Shown here piece after piece: positions 55,826 to 64,000 of a stretch of 64,000 nt of DNA; position 1 is the first letter of the stretch, and every line of letters begins with the position of its first letter. The translations under genes were made by a program, and so were the position numbers. Source of the stretch: Massilia sp. WG5 (GTDB lineage: Bacteria > Pseudomonadota > Gammaproteobacteria > Burkholderiales > Burkholderiaceae_D); contig NZ_CP012640.2 in assembly GCF_001412595.2 (NCBI RefSeq), forward strand, positions 3,534,001-3,598,000, read 5' to 3'. Under the pieces are notes generated by a model. That model did not search any database and was not told the origin of the DNA. It was given only the letters and a program-made list of their open reading frames with translations.

Positions 55826-58800
55826 TCAGGCAGCGCGTTTCTTGATGTTGCCGCTCAACAGCTCTTCCTTGCGCGCACGGTATTCGGCGACCGCCTTTTC
55901 CTTCACATGGCCGAAGCCGCGGATCTGTTCCGGCAGCGCCGCCAGCTCGACCGCCGTCGCATGGTTCGACATATCCAGCGAGCGCAGCACGCCTTCGATC
56001 ATCTCACGATACTCCTTGATGAGCGCGCGTTCCATCTTGCGCTCGGCGGTGTAGCCGAAGAGATCGAAAGCGCCGCCGCGCAGGCCCTTCATTTTCGCCA
56101 GCAGCTTGAAAGCGCTCCACATCCAGGAGCCGAATTCGGCTTTCACGAGATGGCCCTTGGCGTCCTTCTTCGCGAACAGCGGCGGCGCCAGGTTGAACTT
56201 GACGCTGAACTCGCCTTCGAACTGGGTCTTCAGCTGCTCGACGAAGCGGCCGTCCGTGTACAGGCGCGCGACTTCGTACTCGTCCTTGTAGGCCATCAGC
56301 TTGAACAGGGACTTCGCCACCGCGGTGGTCAGCTTGTTGCCCAGGTCGTGGGCGGTCTCGATCTTGCGCACCTTGTCGACCAGGTCGGCGTATTGCGCGG
56401 CGTAGGCGGCGTCCTGGTAAGCAGTCAGGAACTCGACCCGCTTCTTGACGATGCTGTCCAGGCTCTGCGGCATCTGCACGACGATGGCCTGGGCCGGGGT
56501 CGCGGTTCTTTCCACACGCTTGAGGTCGAAGGCGGCGCGGCGGCCCCACAGGAAGCTGCGCTTGTTCGACCCCACGGCCACGCCGTTCAGTTCGATGGCG
56601 CGCAGCAGCGCGGCTTCCGACAGCGGAATCAGGCCCTTCTGCCAGGCGTAACCCATCATGAACAGGTTGGCGGCGATCGAGTCGCCCATCAGCGCGGTGG
56701 CGAGCCTGGTCGCGTCGATGAAGTCGGCACCGGCTTCGCCGCCGACGGCTTCCGCGATCAGCGAGCGCACCTGCGCGGCCGGGAATTCCCAATCCCGCTG
56801 CTGGGCGAAGGTGCCGGTCGGCTGCTCGTGCAGGTTGACCACGACGGTGGTGCGGCCCGGGCGCATCTTCGAGATCGCGTCGGAGGCGCCGGCGGTGAGC
56901 ATGTCGCAACCCAGCACCAGGTCCGCTTCGCCGGTGGCGATGCGCTGGGCGCGCAGGCGTTCCGGGGTTTCGGCGATCTTCACGTGCGAGGTGACGGAGC
57001 CGTTCTTCTGGCTCATGCCGGTCATGTCCAGCACCGAGGCGCCCTTGCCTTCGAGGTGGGCCGCCATGCCCATCAGCGCGCCGACGGTGATCACGCCGGT
57101 GCCGCCGATGCCGTTGATCAGGATGTTGTAGGGCGCCGCGATCGAGGGCAGCGCCGGTTCCGGCAGCGGGCCCCAGCCATCATCCGTGCCCTCCTTGGCC
57201 ACGCCGGCCTTGTTCTTCTTGAGCGTGCCGCCTTCGACGGTGACGAAGCTCGGGCAGAAGCCCTTGGCGCACGAATAATCCTTGTTGCAGGACGACTGGT
57301 CGATGGCGCGCTTGCGGCCGAATTCCGTTTCCTTCGGCAGGATCGAGACGCAGTTCGACTGCACGCCGCAGTCGCCGCAGCCTTCGCAGACGGCTTCGTT
57401 GATGACCATCCGCTTGTTCAGGTCCGGGAATTCCCCCTTCTTGCGGCGGCGGCGCTTTTCGGCGGCGCAGGTCTGGTCGTAGATCAGGACCGTCACGCCC
57501 GGCAGTTCGCGCAGCTCGCGCTGGATGTCGTCCATGTGCTTGCGGTCGTGGATCGTGACCAGCTCCGGCAGGCTCGACCTGTCCTCGTAGCGGGATACAT
57601 CTTCGGTGACGAGGGCGATGCGTTTCACGCCCTCGGCCGCCATCTGCTGGGCGATCAGCGGCACCGAGGTGATGCCGTCGACCGGCTGGCCGCCGGTCAT
57701 CGCGACCGCGTCGTTGTACAGGATCTTGTAGGTGATGTTGACCTTGGCCGCGATCGCGGCGCGGATCGCCAGGTAGCCGGAGTGGAAATAGGTGCCGTCG
57801 CCCAGGTTCTGGAATACGTGCGGCACTTTCGAGAACGCGGCCTGGCCGATCCAGGGCGTGCCTTCACCGCCCATGTGGGTGGTCAGCTTGTTCATCTCCG
57901 GGTAGATCGAGGTCGCCATCACGTGGCAGCCGATGCCGGCCAGCGCAAAGGAGCCGTCCGGCACCTTGGTCGAGGTGTTGTGCGGGCAGCCGGAGCAGTA
58001 GAAGGCCGGGCGGAAGGGCGTGGTGACCGCTTTCATGAGCACCGCGTCCTTCGCTTCGAGGAAGGCCAGGCGGGCCTTGATGAGGTCGCGGGTGCGCTGG
58101 TCCAGGTTCAGGCGCGCGATGCGGCCGGCGATCACGCGCGCCACCTGCGCCACCGAGAAGTCGGCCTTCGGGGGCAGCAGCCATTCGCCGCGCGGCGCGA
58201 CCCACTCGCCCTTGTCGTCGAACTTGCCGACGATGTGCGGACGCACGTCGTCGCGCCAGTTATACAGTTGTTCCTTGAGCTGGTACTCCACCACCTGGCG
58301 CTTTTCTTCCACAACCAGGATCTCTTCCAGGCCTTGCGCAAATTCGCGCACGCCTTCCGGCTCCAGCGGCCAGATCATCGCGACCTTGTACAGGCGCAGG
58401 CCGACCTGGGCTGCCATCGCTTCGTCGATGCCGAGTTCTTCCAGCGCTTCCAGCACGTCCACATACGATTTGCCGGAGGCGATGATGCCGAGTTTCGCGT
58501 CCGGGCTGTCGATGGTGACGCGATTGAGCTTGTTTTCGCGCGCGTAGGCCAGGGCCGCGTAGATCTTGTAGTCCTGCATCAGCGCTTCCTGGTTGCGCGC
58601 CTGCTGGCCCAGCGGCACCGAGGACAGGCGCGTATTCAGGCCGCCTTCCGGCATCGCGAAGTCCTGCGGAATTTTCACGTCGACGCGGAACGGGTCGGCA
58701 TCCACCGAGGCGCTCGATTCGACCGTATCCGCCAGCGCCTTGAAAGCCACCGCCAGGCCGGAGAAGCGCGACATCGCCCAGCCGTGCACGCCCAGGTCCA

Positions 58801-59419
58801 GGTATTCCTGCACGTTCGACGGGTACAGCACCGGGATCATGCAGGCGGAGAAGATGTGGTCGGACTGGTGCGGCAGGGTCGAGGAGTAGGCGCCGTGGTC
58901 GTCGCCGGCCACCAGCAGCACGCCGCCGTTGGTCGCCGTGCCGGCATGGTTCATGTGCTTGAAGACGTCGCCGCAGCGGTCCACGCCCGGGCCCTTCGCA
59001 TACCACATGGCGAACACGCCATCGTATTTGGCGGGGCCGATCAGGTCGACGGTCTGGGTGCCCCAGACGGCGGTCGCGGCCAGGTCTTCGTTCACGCCCG
59101 GCACGAACTGGATGCTTTTCGCTTCCAGGTGGCCCTTGGCCTTCCACAGGTTCTCGTCCAGGCCGCCCAGCGGCGAGCCGCGGTAACCCGACACGAAGCC
59201 GGCCGTATTCAGGCCCGCGGCTTCGTCACGCAGCTTCTGGATCATCGGCAGGCGCACCAGCGCCTGGATGCCGGACAGGAAGATCTTGCCGGAGGTGGCG
59301 GTGTACTTGTCGTCGAGGCTGACGTCTTTCAAGCGGTCCGGCGTGCCGGAGACAGGCAGGGAAGGGGTGGCGGGTACGGCGGACGCAGGCGCGCCCTGGC
59401 CAAGGATGGTGTCAGGCAT
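55826..59419 (-). CDS. Indolepyruvate ferredoxin oxidoreductase, single-chain large type
   Basis: 1197 residues. Domains in order: N-terminal TPP-binding pyrimidine domain (about 25-400), C-terminal TPP domain (about 440-640) with the FYCSGCPHNTSTKVPDG and GIGCHVM segments, a 4Fe-4S-like cysteine cluster (about 680-720, CEGCGDCGVQSNC and further cysteines), a POR gamma-type domain starting at ILINGIGGTGVITVG (about 760), and a C-terminal domain to the end. It oxidatively decarboxylates aryl or branched 2-oxo acids to acyl-CoA, passing electrons to ferredoxin. The substrate here is not known. It is next to icmF on the same strand, separated by the REP pair. Confidence 0.92.
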   Translation of the reverse strand: MPDTILGQGAPASAVPATPSLPVSGTPDRLKDVSLDDKYTATSGKIFLSGIQALVRLPMIQKLRDEAAGLNTAGFVSGYRGSPLGGLDENLWKAKGHLEAKSIQFVPGVNEDLAATAVWGTQTVDLIGPAKYDGVFAMWYAKGPGVDRCGDVFKHMNHAGTATNGGVLLVAGDDHGAYSSTLPHQSDHIFSACMIPVLYPSNVQEYLDLGVHGWAMSRFSGLAVAFKALADTVESSASVDADPFRVDVKIPQDFAMPEGGLNTRLSSVPLGQQARNQEALMQDYKIYAALAYARENKLNRVTIDSPDAKLGIIASGKSYVDVLEALEELGIDEAMAAQVGLRLYKVAMIWPLEPEGVREFAQGLEEILVVEEKRQVVEYQLKEQLYNWRDDVRPHIVGKFDDKGEWVAPRGEWLLPPKADFSVAQVARVIAGRIARLNLDQRTRDLIKARLAFLEAKDAVLMKAVTTPFRPAFYCSGCPHNTSTKVPDGSFALAGIGCHVMATSIYPEMNKLTTHMGGEGTPWIGQAAFSKVPHVFQNLGDGTYFHSGYLAIRAAIAAKVNITYKILYNDAVAMTGGQPVDGITSVPLIAQQMAAEGVKRIALVTEDVSRYEDRSSLPELVTIHDRKHMDDIQRELRELPGVTVLIYDQTCAAEKRRRRKKGEFPDLNKRMVINEAVCEGCGDCGVQSNCVSILPKETEFGRKRAIDQSSCNKDYSCAKGFCPSFVTVEGGTLKKNKAGVAKEGTDDGWGPLPEPALPSIAAPYNILINGIGGTGVITVGALMGMAAHLEGKGASVLDMTGMSQKNGSVTSHVKIAETPERLRAQRIATGEADLVLGCDMLTAGASDAISKMRPGRTTVVVNLHEQPTGTFAQQRDWEFPAAQVRSLIAEAVGGEAGADFIDATRLATALMGDSIAANLFMMGYAWQKGLIPLSEAALLRAIELNGVAVGSNKRSFLWGRRAAFDLKRVERTATPAQAIVVQMPQSLDSIVKKRVEFLTAYQDAAYAAQYADLVDKVRKIETAHDLGNKLTTAVAKSLFKLMAYKDEYEVARLYTDGRFVEQLKTQFEGEFSVKFNLAPPLFAKKDAKGHLVKAEFGSWMWSAFKLLAKMKGLRGGAFDLFGYTAERKMERALIKEYREMIEGVLRSLDMSNHATAVELAALPEQIRGFGHVKEKAVAEYRARKEELLSGNIKKRAA

Positions 59420-59532
59420 GGTGTCTCCAAATGGTCTTCGGGTGGGCTGGCTTTGGCGCGGCGCCGGGTAGGCGCTGGCTGGGAACCGGCCGCTGGATGC
59501 TTTTTTAGCTTTGCCCGCAGTGTAGAGACAAC

Positions 59533-59545
59533 TTGACGTATACGG
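59533..59545 (+). promoter_or_regulatory. Half-palindrome similar to the icmF operator
   Basis: TTGACGTATACGG shares 11 of its first 12 bases with the start of the site in front of icmF. It is about 115 bp upstream of the oxidoreductase start. It could be a weaker site for the same regulator. Its partner half is poorly conserved. Confidence 0.35.
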
Positions 59546-59589
59546 AAATACGGAATGGGGATGGGGCTATAAGAAAAAATGATGGCTCA

Positions 59590-60537
59590 TCAGGCGTCCC
59601 GGCCGGCGTCCAGCGCCCGCGCGCCGATCCAGGCGCCGTTGGCGCACAGTTCCGTGGCGACCTGGGCCACCAGGCGGCTGACCGCGGCGGCGGCGTTGGT
59701 CAGCGGGATGTTCTTCGAGGTGCACAGCACCACCGTGCGCGAGATCGTCGGGCTGTGGATCGACAGCGCCCGCATCGCGCCGCGCTCGACTTCCGCCAGC
59801 ACCGGCGCGACCGGCAGGATGGTGGCGCCCATGCCGGCCAGGATCGCCGATTTCAGGATCGCGATCGAGTTGATCTCGATGACGCCGTGCGTGTGCAGAC
59901 CGGCGGCGCGCGCCGTGCTTTCGATGCGCGGACGGACGCCATGCTGCAGGCCGGGCAGGATCAGGGTCGCGTCCAGCGCTTCTGCCAGGCTCAGGCGGTC
60001 GCGTGCGTCGGCCCAGGGCGCGTCGGCACGGCAGATGAAGCGCAGCTCTTCCTCGACCAGGGGCGTGGTCACGAAGCTGGCCAGTTGGCCGTCGTCGAAC
60101 AAGACGGCCAGGTTGAGGCGTCCGGCGCGCAACTGCTCGGCCAGGTTGCCTGTGATTTCTTCGGTCAGCTGCAGGGTGATTTCGGGATAGCGCTGGCGGA
60201 TCGCGGTCAGCAAGGGCAGGGCCAGCGCGCCCGAGATACTGTGCGGTAAACCGAGGGTGACGCTGCCGGATGGCCGCTCGGCCGACTGGGTCACGGCTGC
60301 CTGGGCGTCCGCCACCTGTTTCAGGATTGCCAGCGCGTGCTCGTAGAACACCTTGCCGGCATCCGTGCTGACCACGCCCTGCGCCGAGCGGTGCAGCAGC
60401 TGGGCGCCGAGCTCGTCTTCCAGTTGGCGCAACTGCTGGGTCAGCGCCGGCTGCGCCACGTGCAGCACCAGCGCGGCGCGTGAAAGCGAGCCGTGATCGA
60501 CGATGGCAACGAAATAGCGTAGCTGACGGAGTTCCAT
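59590..60537 (-). CDS. LysR-family transcriptional regulator
   Basis: 315 residues. The N-terminal winged helix-turn-helix is MELRQLRYFVAIVDHGSLSRAALVLHVAQPALTQQLRQLEDELGAQLLHRS, followed by the substrate-binding domain (about 90-300), including GLPHSISGALALPLL and GAILPVAP-like strands. It probably controls a neighbouring metabolic gene; the oxidoreductase gene on the same strand, 170 bp away, is the nearest candidate. Effector unknown. Confidence 0.9.
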   Translation of the reverse strand: MELRQLRYFVAIVDHGSLSRAALVLHVAQPALTQQLRQLEDELGAQLLHRSAQGVVSTDAGKVFYEHALAILKQVADAQAAVTQSAERPSGSVTLGLPHSISGALALPLLTAIRQRYPEITLQLTEEITGNLAEQLRAGRLNLAVLFDDGQLASFVTTPLVEEELRFICRADAPWADARDRLSLAEALDATLILPGLQHGVRPRIESTARAAGLHTHGVIEINSIAILKSAILAGMGATILPVAPVLAEVERGAMRALSIHSPTISRTVVLCTSKNIPLTNAAAAVSRLVAQVATELCANGAWIGARALDAGRDA

Positions 60538-60669
60538 GGCGCAATTTTTGTATCTTTAAGGACACATAATCAGCAAGAGAGTTTACTTATGGCAATTGGG
60601 TAGCTGGACAGTTGCTATACTGAAAGCACGTCGAAACGCGGCGAGATTAACACACCCCGTTTTATCCCC

Positions 60670-61893
60670 ATGCTTAAAAAAATCGATTCCTCACAACTTC
60701 GTGTGGGGATGGCCATCCATGACCTCGATTGTGGCTGGATGGAACATCCCTTTGTGCGCAACCGTTTCGTCATCAGCAGCGAGGACGAGATCCGCAAGGT
60801 CCTGCACGCGGGTATCCGCGGCGTGACCATCGATTGCGGCAAGGGGCTGGACGTGGACGACGCCCCGACCGTCGAGGAGGCGGACGCGGTGCTCGATGCG
60901 GAAATGGCGGCGATCGCGGCCAAGCCGGTGGCGCCGCTGCGCACCACGCTGGCCGAGGAATTCGACCGTGCCGTCGCGATCCGCCGCCAGGCCGCCGGCC
61001 TGGTCAAGACCGTGATGCAGGATGCGCGCCTGGGCAAGGCGGTCGAAATGGACAAGGTGTCGCCGGTCGTCGAGAGCATCACGGCGTCCATCCTGCGCAA
61101 TGCCAGCGCCTTGCTGGGCCTGTCGTATATCAAGAACAAGGACGATTACACCTTCCTGCACTCGGTCAGCGTGTGCACGCTGCTGGTCGCCTTCTGCCGC
61201 TCGCGCAAGATGGACGACGAAACCATCTACCAGGCCGGCATCGGTGGTCTGCTGCACGACACCGGTAAAGCCCTGGTCCCGGACCACATCCTGAACAAGC
61301 CGGGCCGCTTGACCGACGAGGAGTTCGAGGTGGTGCGCCGCCATCCGCGCGACGGTTACGAGATCCTGCGCCGCTCGCCGGAGATCGGGCCGATCCCGCT
61401 CGACATCACGCTGCACCACCACGAACGGCGCGACGGCACCGGCTACCCGGACCGCCAGGGCGCCGACCAGATCGGTGAACTGGCGCAGATGGCCGCGATC
61501 GTCGACGTCTACGACGCGATCACGGCCGACCGCTGCTACCACAAGGGCATGCCGGCAGCCGAAGCCCTGCGCAAGATGTACGAGTGGAGCAAGTTCCACT
61601 TCAACCCGGCGCTGACCCAGGAGTTCATGCGCTGCGTCGGCATATATCCGGTCGGCACCCTGGTGCTGCTGGAATCGGGCCGCCTGGGCGTGGTGGTCGA
61701 GCCGCACGAAACGAGCCTGCTCACGCCGAAGGTCAACGTGTTCTTCAGCACCAAAAGCCAGACTTATATCAAGCCGGAGACGATCGACTTGTCGCGCGGC
61801 CTCGGCTTCGGCGGCGGCGACAAGATCGTGCGCCACGAATCGCCCGAGAAGTGGAAGGTCGACCCGATGCGCTTCATGGCGTTGGCGGCGTAA
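60670..61893 (+). CDS. HD-GYP domain c-di-GMP phosphodiesterase with N-terminal DUF3391
   Basis: 407 residues. The N-terminal ~130 residues start MLKKIDSSQLRVGMAIHDLDCGWMEHPFVRNRF, typical of DUF3391. The HD-GYP domain contains HSVSVCTLLVAFCRSRK, GIGGLLHDTGKALVP with the HD pair, HPRDGYEIL and LDITLHHHERRDGTGYPDR with the GYP motif. It should hydrolyse c-di-GMP to GMP or pGpG. It is convergent with a GGDEF protein, so the two set local c-di-GMP turnover next to the EPS and Flp pilus genes. Confidence 0.93.
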   Translation: MLKKIDSSQLRVGMAIHDLDCGWMEHPFVRNRFVISSEDEIRKVLHAGIRGVTIDCGKGLDVDDAPTVEEADAVLDAEMAAIAAKPVAPLRTTLAEEFDRAVAIRRQAAGLVKTVMQDARLGKAVEMDKVSPVVESITASILRNASALLGLSYIKNKDDYTFLHSVSVCTLLVAFCRSRKMDDETIYQAGIGGLLHDTGKALVPDHILNKPGRLTDEEFEVVRRHPRDGYEILRRSPEIGPIPLDITLHHHERRDGTGYPDRQGADQIGELAQMAAIVDVYDAITADRCYHKGMPAAEALRKMYEWSKFHFNPALTQEFMRCVGIYPVGTLVLLESGRLGVVVEPHETSLLTPKVNVFFSTKSQTYIKPETIDLSRGLGFGGGDKIVRHESPEKWKVDPMRFMALAA

Positions 61894-61897
61894 GACC

Positions 61898-62929
61898 TCA
61901 GAAGAATTCGGCGGTGTCGTTCGAGGTCACCGCCTGCAGCACGCCGTGCGAGACCAGGTCGTCGTAGTGGCAGGCCTGGTTGCGGCCATTACTCTTGGCG
62001 TAGTACAGCGCCTGGTCGGCATGGCCCAGGGTCACCACCGGCGACTCGTAGGCGCTGATGCTGACGAAACCGACGCTCACCGTCACCCGACCCACCTGCG
62101 GGAACTCGTGGTTCTCGACATTGGTGCGGAAGCGCTCGATGATTTTCCACGCATTGTCCAGGGTCGTCGAGCGCAGCAGCACGACGAATTCCTCGCCGCC
62201 GAAGCGGAACACCCGGTCCTGGACCCGGAACGATGACTGCATCAGGTTAGCGATCAGGATCAGCACTTCGTCGCCGTACAGGTGGCCGAACTTGTCGTTG
62301 ACGGCCTTGAAATGGTCGACGTCGACCACCGCCAGCCACTGTTTTTCCGGGCCGTGCGCCTGGCGCCGCTCGGCCGTGCCGGGCAGGCGCGGATCCTGCT
62401 CATGGGCGCTGTGCAGCATGCGCGCCAGCTGGTCGTCGAAAGTCTTGCGGTTGAGCAGGCCGGTCAGGGAATCACGCTCGCTGTAGTCCAGCAGGTTCTG
62501 GAAATTCCGGTAGACGCCGACGATGCCGCCGACAGTATGGATGGTATCGCTGCAGAAGGGCTTTTCGTTGTTCAGTTCCAGGCAGGTGCTGGCCTTGTCG
62601 CCGAACCAGATCGGCAGCCACAGGGTGCGGCTGCCGTTCGCGCCGCAGGCTTCGGCGCTGGTACGGTGTTCGGCGAGGCAGCGCGCCAGTTCGGGACTCA
62701 GGGGTTCGCCGAGGGCGCCCTCATGCACATCTTCGAGGCGGGCTTCGCCGCCGGCATGGATCGAGGCGCGTGCGCGCAGGTATTGCTGTCCAGCCACGGT
62801 GGCAATGCTCAGGATGCGTGTCTGCGTGGCGCCGGCCAGTTCCTGCACTGCCGAAATCACGGAGATGTCGAGCATCGCGTGATCGCGGTGGCCGGTCATA
62901 TCCACCATGTGTTTCAGAAGCGAGTCCAT
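61898..62929 (-). CDS. Diguanylate cyclase (GGDEF), with N-terminal GAF-like sensor
   Basis: 343 residues from the ATG at 62929; an in-frame TTG at 62968 would add 13. The N-terminal ~150 residues are sensor-like, with no membrane segment. The GGDEF domain has DSLTGLLNRKTFDDQL, DVDHFKAVNDKFGHLYGDEVL, the active site FRFGGEEFVVLLR, and an inhibitory RxxD site (RVQD) five residues before GGEEF. It should make c-di-GMP with product inhibition. The 5-bp spacing to the HD-GYP gene indicates a convergent pair. Confidence 0.92.
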   Translation of the reverse strand: MDSLLKHMVDMTGHRDHAMLDISVISAVQELAGATQTRILSIATVAGQQYLRARASIHAGGEARLEDVHEGALGEPLSPELARCLAEHRTSAEACGANGSRTLWLPIWFGDKASTCLELNNEKPFCSDTIHTVGGIVGVYRNFQNLLDYSERDSLTGLLNRKTFDDQLARMLHSAHEQDPRLPGTAERRQAHGPEKQWLAVVDVDHFKAVNDKFGHLYGDEVLILIANLMQSSFRVQDRVFRFGGEEFVVLLRSTTLDNAWKIIERFRTNVENHEFPQVGRVTVSVGFVSISAYESPVVTLGHADQALYYAKSNGRNQACHYDDLVSHGVLQAVTSNDTAEFF

Positions 62930-63311
62930 GTCGTTCTCAGCAATGTAATCCACCGACCTGCGGGCCAAACAGCTGCCTTCGCTTCGCAGGTATCTGGCAT
63001 GTCACAAAGAGCAAGCAAAACAGGATATAGCTTTTTTGCATTCTATGCAATTATGCAAAAGCAATTTTTTTGTCCTCAAGGGATTTCCTCAAGGATCGGC
63101 CTGATCCGATGCGTCGAGCGAACGATAGATGATTCTCCTCGACAAAGAATAGTTCCCATTGGAAAGCTTGTGTGCAGTCAACTTGCCGTACGGCATCAGC
63201 TCCTATAGTGAACTCACTGGCACGGAACGCGGAGCAGCCAACCGTAGAAAGCCTCAAGCAGTGTCTCCGGCCAGCGTTGTACTTACTAACCTACCATATG
63301 GGAGTAATGTC
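62930..63311. other. Intergenic region before the Flp pilin gene, 382 bp
   Basis: This region holds promoters for the GGDEF gene (minus) and the pilin gene (plus). TTGCCG (63183-63188) and TATAGT (63204-63209) are possible hexamers but are only 15 bp apart. A TGGCAC at 63218 lacks the -12 GC. A CCTCAAGG repeat pair occurs at about 63075-63095. No further gene seen. Confidence 0.4.
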
Positions 63312-63527
63312 ATGAGCAACTTCATCTCTGCAGTCAAAGCCTTCATCGACGACGAGAATGGTGTCACCGCCATCGAGTACGGCCTGATCGCTGCACTCGT
63401 CGGCGTGGCGATGGCGGCGGCAGCGACCACGCTCGGTAAGGAAATTTCAAATACCTTCGATACCGTCAAAAACTCGCTGAGCGATGCACTGTCGGCAGCC
63501 TCGACCACGCCTGGTGGTAACGGCTAA
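63312..63527 (+). CDS. flp: Flp family type IVb pilin
   Basis: 71 residues. The class IVb processing and Flp motif is ENGVTAIEYGLIAALVG: cleavage after Gly by a prepilin peptidase, then the conserved Glu-Tyr pair at mature positions 5-6, followed by one hydrophobic helix. It is the major subunit of a Tad-type adhesion pilus. A strong terminator follows and the next gene is the prepilin peptidase. The ATG at 63312 has GGAGTAATG upstream. Confidence 0.95.
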   Translation: MSNFISAVKAFIDDENGVTAIEYGLIAALVGVAMAAAATTLGKEISNTFDTVKNSLSDALSAASTTPGGNG

Positions 63528-63538
63528 TTGAGCCACAG

Positions 63539-63569
63539 CCCTCCGGGTCCCTGCCCGGAGGGTTTTTTT
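63539..63569 (+). terminator. Rho-independent terminator after flp
   Basis: CCCTCCGGG (63539-63547), loop of six, CCCGGAGGG (63554-63562), then seven T. It likely limits read-through, so pilin is made in excess over the downstream assembly genes. Confidence 0.93.
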
Positions 63570-63582
63570 GTGGGAGGTTGGC

Positions 63583-64000
63583 ATGCCCATCGAACAGTAT
63601 CTTGAAGTGGCCCTGCTTCTGCTGGTGAGTATCAGCGCACTCAATGACCTCGCGACACGCCGTATCCCGAATCGCCTGTTGCTGGCTGGCCTGGGGTGCG
63701 CACTGCTGTTGCGCGCAATCTCTACCGAGCCCGGAACAGCCCTGCTCGCCGCCTTTGGCGGCATGGGCGTGGGTTTCGCCTTGTTCCTGCCGTTTTACCT
63801 GGTAGGCGGGATGGCAGCGGGGGACGTCAAGATGATGACCGTGGTCGGCGCCTTTACGGGCGTGCCGGACGCAATCGTGATTGCCATTTCCGCATGGTGC
63901 ATCGGTGGCGTCATGGCGATCCTGCTGATGCTGGTACGCGGACGTCTGCGCCTGGCCGTCGGCAACATGTGGCAAATCATCCGTGGAGCAACGATGCGCC
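63583..64000 (+). CDS. A24 family prepilin peptidase (CpaA/TadV), truncated by window edge
   Basis: The reading from ATG 63583 has no stop to the window end (139 codons). It shows hydrophobic helices and the two aspartate motifs of the family: SALNDLATRRIPNRLL near residue 20 and GGMAAGDVKMMTVVGAFTG near residue 75, the catalytic Asp pair. It should cleave the Flp leader in the inner membrane. The gene start has GGGAGG in front. The Tad export genes should follow beyond the window. Confidence 0.88.
   Translation, partial: MPIEQYLEVALLLLVSISALNDLATRRIPNRLLLAGLGCALLLRAISTEPGTALLAAFGGMGVGFALFLPFYLVGGMAAGDVKMMTVVGAFTGVPDAIVIAISAWCIGGVMAILLMLVRGRLRLAVGNMWQIIRGATMR

Noticed and set aside
55709..59536. 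1275-residue plus-strand ORF opposite the oxidoreductase
   Set aside because: Antisense to a gene with full domain order; repeated HVRFAG/RRRQR composition without motifs.
63218..63232. TGGCAC-N5-GCGG as a sigma-54 promoter before flp
   Set aside because: The -12 element reads GCGG, not TTGC; GG-N10-GG does not fit.

Overview
The window is GC-rich, densely coded DNA from a betaproteobacterium, most likely Oxalobacteraceae of the Massilia/Duganella type. This is inferred from gene content (a complete exosortase A / PEP-CTERM exopolysaccharide locus, a PrsK/PrsR pair, IcmF, a Flp/Tad pilus start) and from codon usage; no rRNA or tRNA gene is present to confirm it.

About 0-52 kb is one large exopolysaccharide and protein-sorting locus. 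It opens with a truncated glycosyltransferase (1-501, minus). Next come UDP-sugar dehydrogenase and epimerase genes (tviB, tviC-like), the initiating sugar-phosphate transferase, the sensor kinase PrsK, its sigma-54 response regulator PrsR and a beta-helix protein (905-9664, plus). A small-molecule/acyl module follows: two alpha/beta hydrolases, an acyl carrier protein, a GNAT-type acyltransferase and a DegT aminotransferase (minus), divergent from an acyl-CoA ligase and a PLP decarboxylase (plus). A glycosyltransferase and a Wzx-type flippase follow. From 38.7 kb back to 19.7 kb a nearly gapless 15-gene minus-strand run holds the chain-length protein, BY-kinase, outer-membrane protein, ATPase, deacetylases, FemAB protein, exosortase XrtA, asparagine-synthase-like amidotransferase, a Wzy-like ligase and several glycosyltransferases. 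Divergent from it are a trypsin-like protease and the export lipoprotein.

At 40.7-46.1 kb lies a plus-strand operon of the little-understood HPr-rel-A type: a Tat-signal protein with a GYWKNH motif, a PqqD-like protein, an HprK-related kinase and a nucleotidyltransferase, followed by a GAF protein and a VAO-family flavoenzyme. A sigma-54 (-24/-12) promoter precedes it. A second, better match precedes the only PEP-CTERM protein gene of the window (46386-47267). Both could be targets of PrsR, which would place the HPr-rel-A operon in the PEP-CTERM regulon. A membrane protein, a FeeM-like exosortase-associated acyltransferase and the TPR lipoprotein PrsT complete the locus.

From 51.9 kb onward the content is housekeeping or accessory metabolism: a small conserved protein, fused isobutyryl-CoA mutase IcmF, a giant indolepyruvate ferredoxin oxidoreductase, a LysR regulator, and an HD-GYP / GGDEF convergent pair for c-di-GMP turnover. 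The window ends in a Flp pilin gene and a truncated prepilin peptidase. No CRISPR array, insertion sequence or prophage was seen.
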